Below, piece after piece: positions 16,771 through 26,968 of a stretch of 64,000 nucleotides of DNA. The position numbers were made by a program, and so were the translations under genes. The notes below the pieces were generated by a model. The model did not search any database and was not told the origin of the DNA. It saw only the letters and a program-made list of their open reading frames with translations. The DNA is taken from contig NZ_JBHUDG010000003.1 of assembly GCF_042678145.1 (NCBI RefSeq), positions 248,001 through 312,000 on the forward strand, in the 5' to 3' direction. Numbering within the stretch: the first letter of the stretch is position 1; each line of letters opens with the position of its first letter. The DNA comes from Pseudopedobacter beijingensis. Lineage in GTDB: Bacteria; Bacteroidota; Bacteroidia; Sphingobacteriales; Sphingobacteriaceae.

Positions 16771-19302
16771 ATGAATCCTACTCCTAGCAAATTTATCATC
16801 TTTGTTCTCTTATTTCTATTACAATCGGTATCATTTGCGCAAAATAACAAAGCAGTGACAAGTGGAAAAGCTTCCAGCGGAAACTTCTCATTAAAAGGTA
16901 AAGTTATAGATGCCAGCACAAACGAAATTATAGACTTTGCAACGGTTGCTCTTTATAAATCTAACAATGACAAGCCTTTGGCAAACACCCAAACAGATTT
17001 AGAAGGCCAATTCTCTTTTCAGAATCTGACAAAAGGTGAATACAAAATAACTGTTAATTTCATTGGTTACACCCCTTTCCAAAAAGTGGTACAGTTAAAC
17101 GGCAATCTTCAATTAGGGAATCTTACGCTAAAACAAAGTGCAAATTCTGTACTTAAAGAAGTTCTGGTTACCGGCACCAAAGACGTTATCCAGTTAGGTA
17201 TTGACAGGAAAGTATTCAATGCAGACCAAAGCTTAGCTACACAAGGTGGTTCTGCCAGTGATTTACTAGCCACTATTCCTTCGGTACAGGTAGACCTGGA
17301 CGGAAACGTAAGTTTAAGAGGGACTAATAATGTAAAAGTATTGATTGATGGAAAACCTTCCACTTTCTCGGGCAGTGACATCAGCTCTGTACTACAAGCA
17401 TTACCTGCCAACGCTATCGAAAAGGTAGAACTTATTACCAATCCTTCTTCAAAATATGAAGCAGAGGGGCAATCGGGAATTATCAACATCGTATTAAAGA
17501 GAAGTAAAAATGCAGGATTTAACGGCAACGCCAGTTTGGCTTCTGGGCGTTTAGAAAACCACAATGCCGGCCTAGCCCTTAATTACCGAAACTTAAAATG
17601 GAATTTCTCCGGTAATTATAATTATAAGGAAGGTAACAGAGATGGTTCCGGCTATAACAGCACCTCTTTTTTAAAACCTACCACTACGCCCTTTACCTCA
17701 TCAAATTTAATTTCCAAGAGATTTAACAGAAACCATGTTTTAAAACTGGGAACCGATTATTTCTTTACCCCAAACACCAGTATAGGATTGTCAACCAATC
17801 TGAACATTAGAGATCAAAAGAAATCCGAAAACAGCGATCAATTATTTTATGATATAAATAATGAACTTACAGACCGGGGTCCCGGCTTTAATGGTGGAAA
17901 TGAAAACACCAACGGTTACGACCTAAACATGGACTTCTCGCACAAATTCAAGAAAAAAGGTGAAGAGTTAAGCGCCAATTTCTCTTATGGCAATCGTAAA
18001 GAAGGTGAATACCAAAGTATTGTTCAACAATTTTTTGATTTAAACGACCAACCATCTTCCTCTAAAACAGGGATGGACAGAGTTAATGATATTACCCGAA
18101 AAGACCACAACTACAACATACAGATTGATTATACATACCCGCTTTCTAAAAACAGTAAACTGGAAGCAGGCTATAGAAGTATTTTACGTTATAATCAGGA
18201 AAATCAGGTTTCTGATACTTTATTGTTGGGAAGCAATCTATACGACAGAGATTATAATTTAAGCAATCTGTTTGAGCTTCAGGATATGGTACATGCGGTA
18301 TACTCCAGCTACCAAAATCAACTTACAGAAAGCTTCGGTATACAAGCCGGTTTAAGAGCCGAACAAGCTTACCTGAATACAGACATATCCGGATTAGACA
18401 AGAATCAGGTTTTTCAAACAAGCAAAGGAAAATTAGACTACCTGAGAGTTTATCCCAGTATTTTTCTTACTCAGAAATTAAAAGGAGACCACCAGTTACA
18501 ACTTAGTTATTCCCGCCGGGTTAACCGACCTCGTGGGTGGCAGGTTAATCCTTTTCCTAATGTTGCAGACAGATATAATATCCGTATCGGAAACCCAAAT
18601 CTAAAACCAGAAGACATACATTCGTATGAATTTAGCTACGCCAAATTCTGGAGACTGGTAACCTTTACCTCCTCTGTTTATTTTAGACAGGTTAATGATG
18701 TTATTCAATCTATCAGAGCAGAAAACCCGGATGAAAACGGCGGAACCATATCCAAGTTCTATAATATTGCCAGAAGCCGCTCTGCCGGATTAGAACTCAT
18801 CAGTAGGGCAAGCATCAGCAAAACATGGAATATTACAGGAAACCTTAACTTTTTTAAGACAGCCTTTAAAGGCGATGAAAGCTTAGGCATCAATGACAAT
18901 GATGGTTTCAACTGGAACGGAAATGTAAACTCAACCCTAAACATCACCAAACAGCTTGCTGCACAGGCTAACTTTTTTTATATGGCTCCCAGAACGCTTT
19001 CTCAGGGAAAAACCCAATCTATGCAAAGTCTGGACGCCGGATTAAAATATGACCTATTGGCAAAAAAAGTTAGCTTAGGGTTCAATGTACAGGATATTTT
19101 AGACAGCAGAAAGTTTGGTATGCACACAAACAATCTTAATTTTATCCAGGATTTTGAACGCAGACGCATGGGCAGAATGTACAACTTCAGCATCAACTAT
19201 AGATTTGGAAAAACAGATATGACCAACTCTAACCGTAAAGGTAAAAAAAGTGACGAACGCGAGCGTCCTGCGGGTAATGATGAAGACATGGGTGGTTTTT
19301 AA
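16771..19302 (+). CDS. TonB-receptor-like outer membrane beta-barrel protein
   Basis: 843 residues. Signal peptide (ending SVSFAQ), a CarboxypepD_reg domain (residues ~40-125, FSLKGKVIDASTNEIIDFAT), a plug domain (GGSASDLLATIPSVQVDLDGNVSLRG, ALPANAIEKVELITNPSSKYE) and an OMP_b-brl_3-type barrel ending NFSINYRFGKTDM plus a charged tail rich in Lys, Arg and Glu. This is the second TonB-receptor family of Bacteroidota (outer membrane beta-barrel family protein) and usually lacks a SusD partner. Its ligand is unknown. It is followed after 13 bp by the secreted protein at 19316, so the two are probably one operon. Confidence 0.88.
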   Translation: MNPTPSKFIIFVLLFLLQSVSFAQNNKAVTSGKASSGNFSLKGKVIDASTNEIIDFATVALYKSNNDKPLANTQTDLEGQFSFQNLTKGEYKITVNFIGYTPFQKVVQLNGNLQLGNLTLKQSANSVLKEVLVTGTKDVIQLGIDRKVFNADQSLATQGGSASDLLATIPSVQVDLDGNVSLRGTNNVKVLIDGKPSTFSGSDISSVLQALPANAIEKVELITNPSSKYEAEGQSGIINIVLKRSKNAGFNGNASLASGRLENHNAGLALNYRNLKWNFSGNYNYKEGNRDGSGYNSTSFLKPTTTPFTSSNLISKRFNRNHVLKLGTDYFFTPNTSIGLSTNLNIRDQKKSENSDQLFYDINNELTDRGPGFNGGNENTNGYDLNMDFSHKFKKKGEELSANFSYGNRKEGEYQSIVQQFFDLNDQPSSSKTGMDRVNDITRKDHNYNIQIDYTYPLSKNSKLEAGYRSILRYNQENQVSDTLLLGSNLYDRDYNLSNLFELQDMVHAVYSSYQNQLTESFGIQAGLRAEQAYLNTDISGLDKNQVFQTSKGKLDYLRVYPSIFLTQKLKGDHQLQLSYSRRVNRPRGWQVNPFPNVADRYNIRIGNPNLKPEDIHSYEFSYAKFWRLVTFTSSVYFRQVNDVIQSIRAENPDENGGTISKFYNIARSRSAGLELISRASISKTWNITGNLNFFKTAFKGDESLGINDNDGFNWNGNVNSTLNITKQLAAQANFFYMAPRTLSQGKTQSMQSLDAGLKYDLLAKKVSLGFNVQDILDSRKFGMHTNNLNFIQDFERRRMGRMYNFSINYRFGKTDMTNSNRKGKKSDERERPAGNDEDMGGF

Positions 19303-19315
19303 AGGTTAACAACTA

Positions 19316-20464
19316 ATGAGAAGTCATTTTACATCTATTTTATTTATACTATTTGCGATTGTAGCTAACGCTGCCGAAAACAGAGACAATAATATCAGCA
19401 TAAAAAGTATTGTTCCTGGCAACGGTGCAGAGAAAATACAGATTGTAGAACAGAGAATTAGTGCCAATATAGGCATGGATGGCAGTTATGTAGAATGCTA
19501 CTATCATTTGCGCAATACAGGTAAACAAACCGAGGCCGAGATGGGCGTACCTATCATGTTTTTTTCTCCGTCTACACGCAATCTCAAACTTTATCAGGCA
19601 CAAGACTACGATGTTCTGTTAAATAACAGGACTGTAAACCGCAGATTGATATATCTTAACCCTGTCCTTAAAAAAGCCACACAAGGAGCTGGTGATCTAA
19701 AAAGTATTCAGAGATTCTATAAACAACAGCTTCCCGCACATATCTGGAGAATATTATTTGCAGAGGGCGAAGAAATTCAACTGATAGTAAGGTTTAGGAT
19801 ACAGGCAGGTAAAACGCCATCTTACCGTTATTTCGACTATCAACTTCAAGGATCTTCTTTATGGAAAGGTACTATCCAGCATACCTCGCTATCATTAAAC
19901 CTGAGCAATATCAGCCCGGATCTTATCCTTTCCCTTTCTCCAAAAAGATACGAGCAAACGCAAAATCAATGGAAATGGGAATACCTAAACAAAAGTCCCA
20001 AAGACAGGATTCTTCTAAAATACGAAACTGCTTACGGGAAACATAACCGTTTAGAACAACGGGAAGAAGCCAAAGAAACCTCAAGTTTATACTATCTGAA
20101 CGATAAAAAAATAAGTCTGAAAAAAGCAGAAAAGATAAAAAAATCCGATCTCGCATTTGTTAAAAGACCTAACGATGTGGTTATAAACATCTATACCAGA
20201 GATTTTGTATTAAAAGATTTCTATAATAAAATAGAACAAAGATTTCCAGATGCTAAACGCACTCTGGAAAAATCAAAACCACAATTATTTGATAAAGAAT
20301 ACCTATTAATACTTGAGGGCAAAAGAATTAGCGGTAGTAAAATATTCGAAAAACTATACGAGATGGACGCTTCCAATATTAAATCTTTAAAAATAAATGA
20401 GCGGAAAGGATACCGTACCGAGATTATCATCGATATCAAAAAGTTCGAGATTTATAGTGCTTAG
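19316..20464 (+). CDS. secreted protein of unknown function
   Basis: 382 residues with signal peptide MRSHFTSILFILFAIVANAA. I do not recognise the family with certainty. The first ~230 residues look like beta-sandwich strands with a pattern (VECYYHLRNTGKQTEAEMGVPIMFF, then EGEEIQLIVRFRIQAG) faintly like DUF4424-type proteins; the last third is charged (Lys/Glu-rich) and ends in a possible small alpha/beta unit. No lipobox and no T9SS tail. It begins 13 bp after the barrel protein gene and is likely co-expressed with it. Function: unknown, probably periplasmic. Confidence 0.75.
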   Translation: MRSHFTSILFILFAIVANAAENRDNNISIKSIVPGNGAEKIQIVEQRISANIGMDGSYVECYYHLRNTGKQTEAEMGVPIMFFSPSTRNLKLYQAQDYDVLLNNRTVNRRLIYLNPVLKKATQGAGDLKSIQRFYKQQLPAHIWRILFAEGEEIQLIVRFRIQAGKTPSYRYFDYQLQGSSLWKGTIQHTSLSLNLSNISPDLILSLSPKRYEQTQNQWKWEYLNKSPKDRILLKYETAYGKHNRLEQREEAKETSSLYYLNDKKISLKKAEKIKKSDLAFVKRPNDVVINIYTRDFVLKDFYNKIEQRFPDAKRTLEKSKPQLFDKEYLLILEGKRISGSKIFEKLYEMDASNIKSLKINERKGYRTEIIIDIKKFEIYSA

Positions 20465-20498
20465 CCTTTAAAACTTGTTTAAATTTATAATGTAAGTA

Positions 20499-21422
20499 TT
20501 AAAAGTAACAAGCCGTCTGGTCTCTGGTCCGACCAAATATTCTTGCTTTCAGCATAACTTCATGACTCCCCTTTTGGATCTTAGCTAATTCCGTATTGGT
20601 AAAATCATAAGAATACCCTAACTGTATACTGGGAGTAATGTAAAAAGAAGCCATCAGATCAAACGAGTCCAGGGTACGGTAAGACGCACCTATCCAAAAC
20701 GTTTCGGCAATCAAAAGGTTGGCATTAAAATCTAGTTGAATGGGCGAACCACTTACATATTTTGCCAACACATTAGGTTTTAGCTTAAAATCTTCCCCTA
20801 AATTAAACAGGTACCCTGCCTGCAACATATAATGTGGTTTATAAGCCGTAGCGGCAGCCTCTTTCCCTAATGAAGCAAAATCACGATAATAAAAATGAGG
20901 CGACGAAAAACCAACATAATACTTTTCTGAAAAAAGCATTACCCCAAAACCAAAGTTTGCCCGCATCTCTTTTGAGTTCTGAAAAACCGGATCGTACTGA
21001 GAGGCCGGACTATTAGGAAAGTTATCTGAATAAGTTGCTCTAAAACTACTAACACCTCCATTAAATCCAACAGCCAGAAAGGTTTCTTCCATAATCTCCA
21101 CTTTCTGGGCTATAGTCAGGTACCCTCCCGATTCTTTTACAACCTCCCCTATCTGGTCGTTACTCAACATCACCCCAAAAGAAGTATTAGACTCGTTAAT
21201 AGGTGTATGCATAGACAAGGTTTGTGTTCTTGGAGCTCCTTTAAACCCAACCCATTGCTGCCTGGAAAGCCCTGTGATAGTCAGTGCATCGTCCATACTG
21301 GAGTATGCCGGATTAATAGCCAACGTATTGAACATATATTGCGTATACATAGACTTCTGCTGGGCATAAGCCAGCGAAGACAAGTAATAAAACAATACAA
21401 TAGACAGGAAAATCTTCCTCAT
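20499..21422 (-). CDS. PorP/SprF family type IX secretion membrane protein
   Basis: 307 residues. Signal peptide followed by the family signature QQKSMYTQYMFNTLAINPAYSS and WVGFKGAPRTQTLSMHTPI, and a barrel-like remainder (FGVMLFSEKYYVGFSSPHFY, LQLGYSYDFTNTELAKIQKGSHE). PorP/SprF proteins are outer-membrane partners needed for export or anchoring of T9SS cargo, notably those with type B C-terminal domains such as SprB. Usually they sit beside their cargo gene; here no cargo lies next to it, but a giant protein with such a C-terminal domain is encoded at 38691-56519. Confidence 0.9.
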   Translation of the reverse strand: MRKIFLSIVLFYYLSSLAYAQQKSMYTQYMFNTLAINPAYSSMDDALTITGLSRQQWVGFKGAPRTQTLSMHTPINESNTSFGVMLSNDQIGEVVKESGGYLTIAQKVEIMEETFLAVGFNGGVSSFRATYSDNFPNSPASQYDPVFQNSKEMRANFGFGVMLFSEKYYVGFSSPHFYYRDFASLGKEAAATAYKPHYMLQAGYLFNLGEDFKLKPNVLAKYVSGSPIQLDFNANLLIAETFWIGASYRTLDSFDLMASFYITPSIQLGYSYDFTNTELAKIQKGSHEVMLKARIFGRTRDQTACYF

Positions 21423-21678
21423 GCTCAGTAACTCCGAATTATAAAAAGTTATCTATTAACAACCTGCTTTGTATACGTACAAATAATAAGGGGGTTACTA
21501 TAAATATTGATTGTAGCCAATGTTAAGGCCTTTTACCCAAAACAACATATTCATTAAGCAGAAATAGAAAAATCTTTCAATTATTATTTCATGATGTATA
21601 TCACCATCATAGAGTATCAGCTTTTGAATGTGAATTTTGTAAGGAAGAACACCTTCTCTATGCAGAAACAACTAGTAA

Positions 21679-22452
21679 CTACATCAAATAGAACCTCAAA
21701 TACCTTGTAGCCACTGTTCCCCATTGTTTAAAAACATTCTCTAAAGTTGTCTGTAAGGTTTTATTATCTATGCTTTTACCCTTTGCAGGCATTTGAAAAG
21801 AGGATGAAGCAACAGGCATATCTTTAACAGACGTTGCAAACCAGGTCATATGCTCATGCGGCAAAGCAACCCCTAAAATCATCCCCGGCAAACCTGTAAA
21901 AGATTCAGGCCCTCCCGATACAGGAATTTTATCAGTATAGAAAGCAACCACATAAATAGAATCCATTATCACTGCATTGGCTCTGCGACACGGATAACCT
22001 GCTATTTCACGCGTTTCACTTGTAATCTTCCAGTTAATCTTACGAAAACTGTCTTTTACCAAATAAACTTCCTCAAAAATTGACTTTTGGATAATGCTGG
22101 TCTTATTTTTTAGATCTGTTTGGATAATATTGATCTGTTCTACTCCCGGAGAGTTTCTAACAAAAGCCAGCGAGTTATCTTCGTCTTTAATAGGCTTAAA
22201 AAAGGTAGTCTGATTAGAAAACAACAAAGTACTTTTTAGAGTAACAAACTGCGGATGTTTAGATTTATATTCATCAAACATCTTTTGCAAATACACCTCG
22301 TTGTTTTTATTCATCGACATACGAAACATGGCATGCATATTGATTTTCTTTTCAAACTGTATTTCTCCCTGAGTAGCAAATCGGCTATGCTGAGCAAAAA
22401 TATTGCAACACAGCAACATCAATAAGATAAAAATGATATGTGGCTTTTTCAT
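21679..22452 (-). CDS. GLPGLI family protein
   Basis: 257 residues with signal peptide MKKPHIIFILLMLLCCNIFAQ. The name-giving motif is present as FTGLPGMILGVALPHEH, preceded by the usual ITSETREIAGYPCRRAN and VAFYTDKIPVSGGPESF. Function unknown; the family is periplasmic and is regularly encoded next to TonB-dependent receptors in Bacteroidota. Here its ATG overlaps the stop of the upstream receptor gene by one base, so the two are translationally coupled. Confidence 0.92.
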   Translation of the reverse strand: MKKPHIIFILLMLLCCNIFAQHSRFATQGEIQFEKKINMHAMFRMSMNKNNEVYLQKMFDEYKSKHPQFVTLKSTLLFSNQTTFFKPIKDEDNSLAFVRNSPGVEQINIIQTDLKNKTSIIQKSIFEEVYLVKDSFRKINWKITSETREIAGYPCRRANAVIMDSIYVVAFYTDKIPVSGGPESFTGLPGMILGVALPHEHMTWFATSVKDMPVASSSFQMPAKGKSIDNKTLQTTLENVFKQWGTVATRYLRFYLM

Positions 22453-25250
22453 TATTCAGTTTCTTTTGTTGGTGTTTTAATTTTACTACCTATCCCCATT
22501 TTATTAAAATCCCATATTAAAGAAAACATAAAATATCTTTTAATGGTATTATAACTGCTTTGAGATATAGAGTTATCATAAGCCGAACGATTGAATCCAA
22601 CATTCTGATTCAATAAATCCCTAACAGAAACGGACGCTACTAAATTTTTCTCTTTAAAGAATTTTTTACGGATGCTCGAATTGATAATTGTTCGTTGAAA
22701 TGAACTGTCAAATGACGATGTTTTTTGCTGATATTGGTATTCCCCGTCTGCCCCAAATTCGAAATTTAAAGGCAGATAAACATTGAAAGCTGCCCGGTTA
22801 AACAATTCCCATCCATTATTATTAACATTCTTTTGAAGGCTGGAGTATCCCGTTCTGTATCTTGGCCCCAACGTTACGTAAAAATCATATTTAGATTCCC
22901 TGTAAGCAGATGCATTCAGAGAGACAAAGTAGCTGTTTGAAACACCTTTATTAAGCTGTCCATTTACATAGTTATAATAGGTATTTCCGCTTAAACCTCC
23001 TCCAAATCCTCCATTAATAGCACCAATTTTTTTTAAAAAATTGAAATACATATTGTAATTACTTGGTCGCTTATCATTTAGATTAATAGACTGATAAGTA
23101 GTTTTCCCTACCGAGTCCGTAGTCGATCTATTTACAATAGAATTTTCTGTAAGGCTATAAGATCCATTGATGAAGAAATACCTACTGTTTATAACTTTGT
23201 ATGTATTATACGAAGCATTCCATCTGTGATTAAAAGAAGGCTTTAATGACGGGTTTCCGATGTAAATATTTAAAGGATCCGTATTGTTACGAATAGGTTG
23301 TATATCATAAATACCCGGTTGCCTACTCGCTCCATTATAATCAACCCTAAAACTTTTCTGATTACTAAATTTATATTGATAATTGACTTGTGGATTAAGA
23401 TTGATAAAGTTTCTATCATACCTGGTATTTGTGTAGGTATCGATCTGATTAAAGTCCACATGAGCTACCTTGGTCCCAAAATTCAAGGTAGTTTTATCTT
23501 TTTTATAATTGAATATAGCTCCTGCCTGATTAGAATACTCCTGCAACTCGAAATCATTACTATACAAAGAATCTAATTGATCGTACCTTCCCGATGCTGA
23601 TTGATTGAGAGACTGCTTATTAGATATCCTGTTATTCAGCCCAAACCGATAATTAAACACCAGCGAAAGAGCTTTAGTTATAGGTTCCGTATAAGCTATG
23701 TTAGTATTAAAATTAGTTCCCTCAGAATTATTGAGTTTTAATTGATTGATATTTACTGTACTGTCTATAACCAGATTCACATCCGTAGAGCTCGGATTAT
23801 AGAATATGTTTTCCGAGTTTAAATAACCTTCTGAATTATTCTTATCATAGGCAATAGAAGCGTTGATAGATACAGTACGACGTTGTTTTTTAAGCTTTTT
23901 ATTCCATAAAACATTAGCCTCTATATTTTGCTGATCCCCACTGTTATCAACCGTTCTTTTATTTCTGTTCTGCAATATCTCACTATTTTTATAGGTTTCA
24001 GCATCATAATCATCATTAGATTGTGTATTCTTTGTCCCCGCCGAAACTGCCAGCTTTAACGTCGATGTAGAATCTATTTTATTTGTGAAAGTAGCATTGA
24101 GCCTCTGTCTGGACAAATAGTTTCTAAATACATTATGGCTGTTGCTTTGCGTAATACCCGATGGTAGATTTCTTTGATTAAGATTATCCCTATAGCCATT
24201 GATATCCATGTCCCCCAACTTATAATTCAGGTTGAAAGTCTTTTTATTATTATCCCATTTATTCTCATAATTAGCCCCTGCAGAGCGTGTTTCGGGAATT
24301 CCCTGTCCATTATACGATATATCGTCTCTGTTGCCAGAACTAATCATATAACCATCATCGCTAAATGAAGTATTTGATTCGCCAAAACGTTGATTGTCTT
24401 TCCAATTCAAGCCAGTGGTAGAAGTATTACTATTTGTTCCGTAAACAGATAATTTCTGTCGGGCAGTAAAAAGATTTGCCATAGCCTGTTGTTCGTAATA
24501 ACCTTTAGCAACACCGGCACTCAATTTTCCGAAATAGCCTTTCTTCTTATCTTCTTTTAATTTAATATTTAGAGTTTTGTCCTTTATTCCATCATCTATT
24601 CCCGTAAAAGTCGCCTGATCACTTTTTTTGTCATAGAGCTGAACTTTATCTACCATATCCGCCCTTAAATTTTTGGTAACCAAAGTAGGGTCATCACCAA
24701 AAAACTCCTCACCGTCCACCAGTACCTTTGTTACAGTTTCGCCATGGGCGGTAATTTTACCATCTTTATCCACCTCTATACCCGGAAACTGTTTAATCAG
24801 ATCTTCTACTTTAGAGTTGGGCTGTATAGCATAAGCAGCCGCATTAAATTCGGTGGTATCACCTTTTATAGTAATTGCATTTGCAGTTCCCTTCACCAAC
24901 ACTTCGGCCAGTAATCTAGCCTTTAAGATCATATCCACTTTGCCAAAATCTATGCTCTTATTTATCGAATCCAGTTTAAACGGTTCGCTATAATCTGCAT
25001 ACCCCGGATAAGACAGCAAAAGAATAAAATCACCCTGTTTTAAATTATCTACCGTGAAATTACCATTATTGTCTGCCCTCGTAAAATTCAACAATGTAGA
25101 ATCTTTAGCATTTATAACCAAAATACTCGTATTCTCCAGTCTGATGTTCTCCGCAGGATCTATAACAAATCCCTTTACCAGATAAGGATTTTGCCCAAGT
25201 GCATAAAGAGCAAAAATTGAAAAGACAAAAACCAAAATGGTTGTTTTCAT
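22452..25250 (-). CDS. TonB-receptor-like outer membrane beta-barrel protein, GLPGLI partner
   Basis: 932 residues. Signal peptide (MKTTILVFVFSIFALYALGQ), a CarboxypepD_reg domain (residues ~22-115), a plug with VEDLIKQFPGIEVDKDGKI and VLVDGEEFFGDDPTLVTKNL, then an Asn/Ser/Tyr-rich barrel (OMP_b-brl_3 type) ending YFMFSLIWDFNKMGIGSKI. The plug signature is that of receptors paired with GLPGLI proteins. Ligand unknown. First gene of a two-gene operon; its stop overlaps the GLPGLI start. Confidence 0.9.
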   Translation of the reverse strand: MKTTILVFVFSIFALYALGQNPYLVKGFVIDPAENIRLENTSILVINAKDSTLLNFTRADNNGNFTVDNLKQGDFILLLSYPGYADYSEPFKLDSINKSIDFGKVDMILKARLLAEVLVKGTANAITIKGDTTEFNAAAYAIQPNSKVEDLIKQFPGIEVDKDGKITAHGETVTKVLVDGEEFFGDDPTLVTKNLRADMVDKVQLYDKKSDQATFTGIDDGIKDKTLNIKLKEDKKKGYFGKLSAGVAKGYYEQQAMANLFTARQKLSVYGTNSNTSTTGLNWKDNQRFGESNTSFSDDGYMISSGNRDDISYNGQGIPETRSAGANYENKWDNNKKTFNLNYKLGDMDINGYRDNLNQRNLPSGITQSNSHNVFRNYLSRQRLNATFTNKIDSTSTLKLAVSAGTKNTQSNDDYDAETYKNSEILQNRNKRTVDNSGDQQNIEANVLWNKKLKKQRRTVSINASIAYDKNNSEGYLNSENIFYNPSSTDVNLVIDSTVNINQLKLNNSEGTNFNTNIAYTEPITKALSLVFNYRFGLNNRISNKQSLNQSASGRYDQLDSLYSNDFELQEYSNQAGAIFNYKKDKTTLNFGTKVAHVDFNQIDTYTNTRYDRNFINLNPQVNYQYKFSNQKSFRVDYNGASRQPGIYDIQPIRNNTDPLNIYIGNPSLKPSFNHRWNASYNTYKVINSRYFFINGSYSLTENSIVNRSTTDSVGKTTYQSINLNDKRPSNYNMYFNFLKKIGAINGGFGGGLSGNTYYNYVNGQLNKGVSNSYFVSLNASAYRESKYDFYVTLGPRYRTGYSSLQKNVNNNGWELFNRAAFNVYLPLNFEFGADGEYQYQQKTSSFDSSFQRTIINSSIRKKFFKEKNLVASVSVRDLLNQNVGFNRSAYDNSISQSSYNTIKRYFMFSLIWDFNKMGIGSKIKTPTKETE

Positions 25251-25565
25251 ACTTAAGAGGGATTTGGTTTATAAATTTAAATAAGCAGGTTTCTGAATAT
25301 GACAATCTATCTCTCTCAAAAATAAAAGATTAAAAGAAAACAAACAGATAAAAATTGTTAAATATTTTTAAACAATTAACAAACATTTATTTTTTATTGC
25401 TCAAAAAGAAAACAACACTCATTTCTCTTATTGGCTTACTGTGGTTTTACTTTAGGTTTACTCCCAGCATTTTAGATCTGTATATACCAAAATACAGTAA
25501 TACCCCCTAAATTTTGATGGTATACATTTTATCAGAAGCCGTTATCCTCCCTAAAGATTGCAATA
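25251..25565. other. intergenic, no gene seen
   Basis: 315 bp between two minus-strand genes. AT-rich, no ORF with coding character, and no clear terminator. It should hold the promoter of the 22452-25250 operon; no strong TAnnTTTG box could be fixed. Confidence 0.5.
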
Positions 25566-26843
25566 CTACTCAGTCTTCTTTTCTGGCACCAGTTTATAAG
25601 TATAAACATTATACGGCAACAAAAATGCGGCAAAAGCTTTTGCCACAAAGGCAGCTAAAAGTAGCGGTACAAACAAATTAAATCCGTTGGGGACAAGGTT
25701 ACAAACCAAAAACAGAGCGGTTAATGGCGCATGAATAGCAGCAGATAAAGTAGCCGCAGCCCCAACCAAAGCAAAATTCAACACCAACAGATGCGTCCCC
25801 AAAAACTTATTACACAAACCCGCAAACAGCACACCCAACACAGCTCCCGCCACAATACTGGGTGCAAAAACGCCACCATCGCCACCCGCACCCAAGGTTA
25901 AAGAAGAAACGATGGGTTTTAAAGAAACCAATAGCAGCAGAGTGAACATAAACGAATCACTCATCTTAGTTTCTAAAGATTGAGCCAGTATATCCTTTAA
26001 TCCGTGATAGCTATCTCCAAACAAAAATGGCAGAAAATAAATGAGCGTACCCACCGCAATAGCTCCCAGGTTTACACGAATAAAATTGTTGTTTATTTTA
26101 GCAAATCCATCCTTAACCTTAATAACAGTCAGCGTAAAAAACACAGCCAGGGCACCTCCCATTAAACTCAAAAGAAAGAAAAAAGGAAAAGCAGACCACT
26201 TCCAGTTTTCAATAGAAAAAGGCAATAAGGTATGCCCATCAAAAAAGTAAATAAACAATGCCGCCGCAATTGCCGATGCCGTACAGCTTATAATCAGAGA
26301 TTTATTGATTTTTCTGGCAATAACCTCCATAGCAAATAACCAACCGGCAATAGGACTGGCAAACAAGACAGCAACTCCCGCAGTAACCCCTGCACAAATC
26401 ATCTCTCTTTTAAAAGCATAAGCCCCCATTTCCTTTTTATAAGCCACATTTCCCACCGTAGCAGTAGCAACTACCGTAGAGACCTCTATCCCTGTAGACC
26501 CTCCAAAAATCACCGTTAAAAAACCGTTTATATAATGCGAAGGAAGCTTAAAAAAAGGCAAGTGATCTTTCCGCTGATCAAGCGTTTTATAAATTTCCGT
26601 TATACCCTTGTTTTTCCTATTCTTAAAAGCATATTTCCTAAGAAAATAAATAATGGTAATACCTACCGATGGCAATATAAAAAGCAATATCGGGTAGTTA
26701 GGCTTTATCCATTCAAACACACTCTCTTCAAAATGTTCCGTTAAATGTTTCAGGGATTCAGCTAGTATAGAACATATAAAACCAATCAGAAGGGATGTTA
26801 CCAATAATTTAATATAATGGTAAGCGAATATTTTATTCCTCAT
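25566..26843 (-). CDS. ClC family chloride channel/transporter
   Basis: 425 residues from ATG 26843; a TTG at 26858 would add five residues. About ten to twelve hydrophobic helices. ClC selectivity-filter signatures are recognisable: the GxFxP motif as GGVFAPSIVAGAVLG, the first-filter region GGSTGIEVSTVVATA (the usual GREGP is altered to TGIEV), and LVGAAATLSAAIHAPLTALFLV. ClC proteins move chloride or other anions, often coupled to protons. No cytoplasmic CBS domains, so it is of the short bacterial form. Stands alone. Confidence 0.88.
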   Translation of the reverse strand: MRNKIFAYHYIKLLVTSLLIGFICSILAESLKHLTEHFEESVFEWIKPNYPILLFILPSVGITIIYFLRKYAFKNRKNKGITEIYKTLDQRKDHLPFFKLPSHYINGFLTVIFGGSTGIEVSTVVATATVGNVAYKKEMGAYAFKREMICAGVTAGVAVLFASPIAGWLFAMEVIARKINKSLIISCTASAIAAALFIYFFDGHTLLPFSIENWKWSAFPFFFLLSLMGGALAVFFTLTVIKVKDGFAKINNNFIRVNLGAIAVGTLIYFLPFLFGDSYHGLKDILAQSLETKMSDSFMFTLLLLVSLKPIVSSLTLGAGGDGGVFAPSIVAGAVLGVLFAGLCNKFLGTHLLVLNFALVGAAATLSAAIHAPLTALFLVCNLVPNGFNLFVPLLLAAFVAKAFAAFLLPYNVYTYKLVPEKKTE

Positions 26844-26968
26844 TTCTCTGTGTACCAATCAAAAACACAGGGCAAAAGTAAGACTATCTGAGTCCGCTGT
26901 CAAAAATTATATCAAATCATTTAAAATTTCCTTAGATTAGTCCATCCAGTCCAACAAATCTAATTGCC

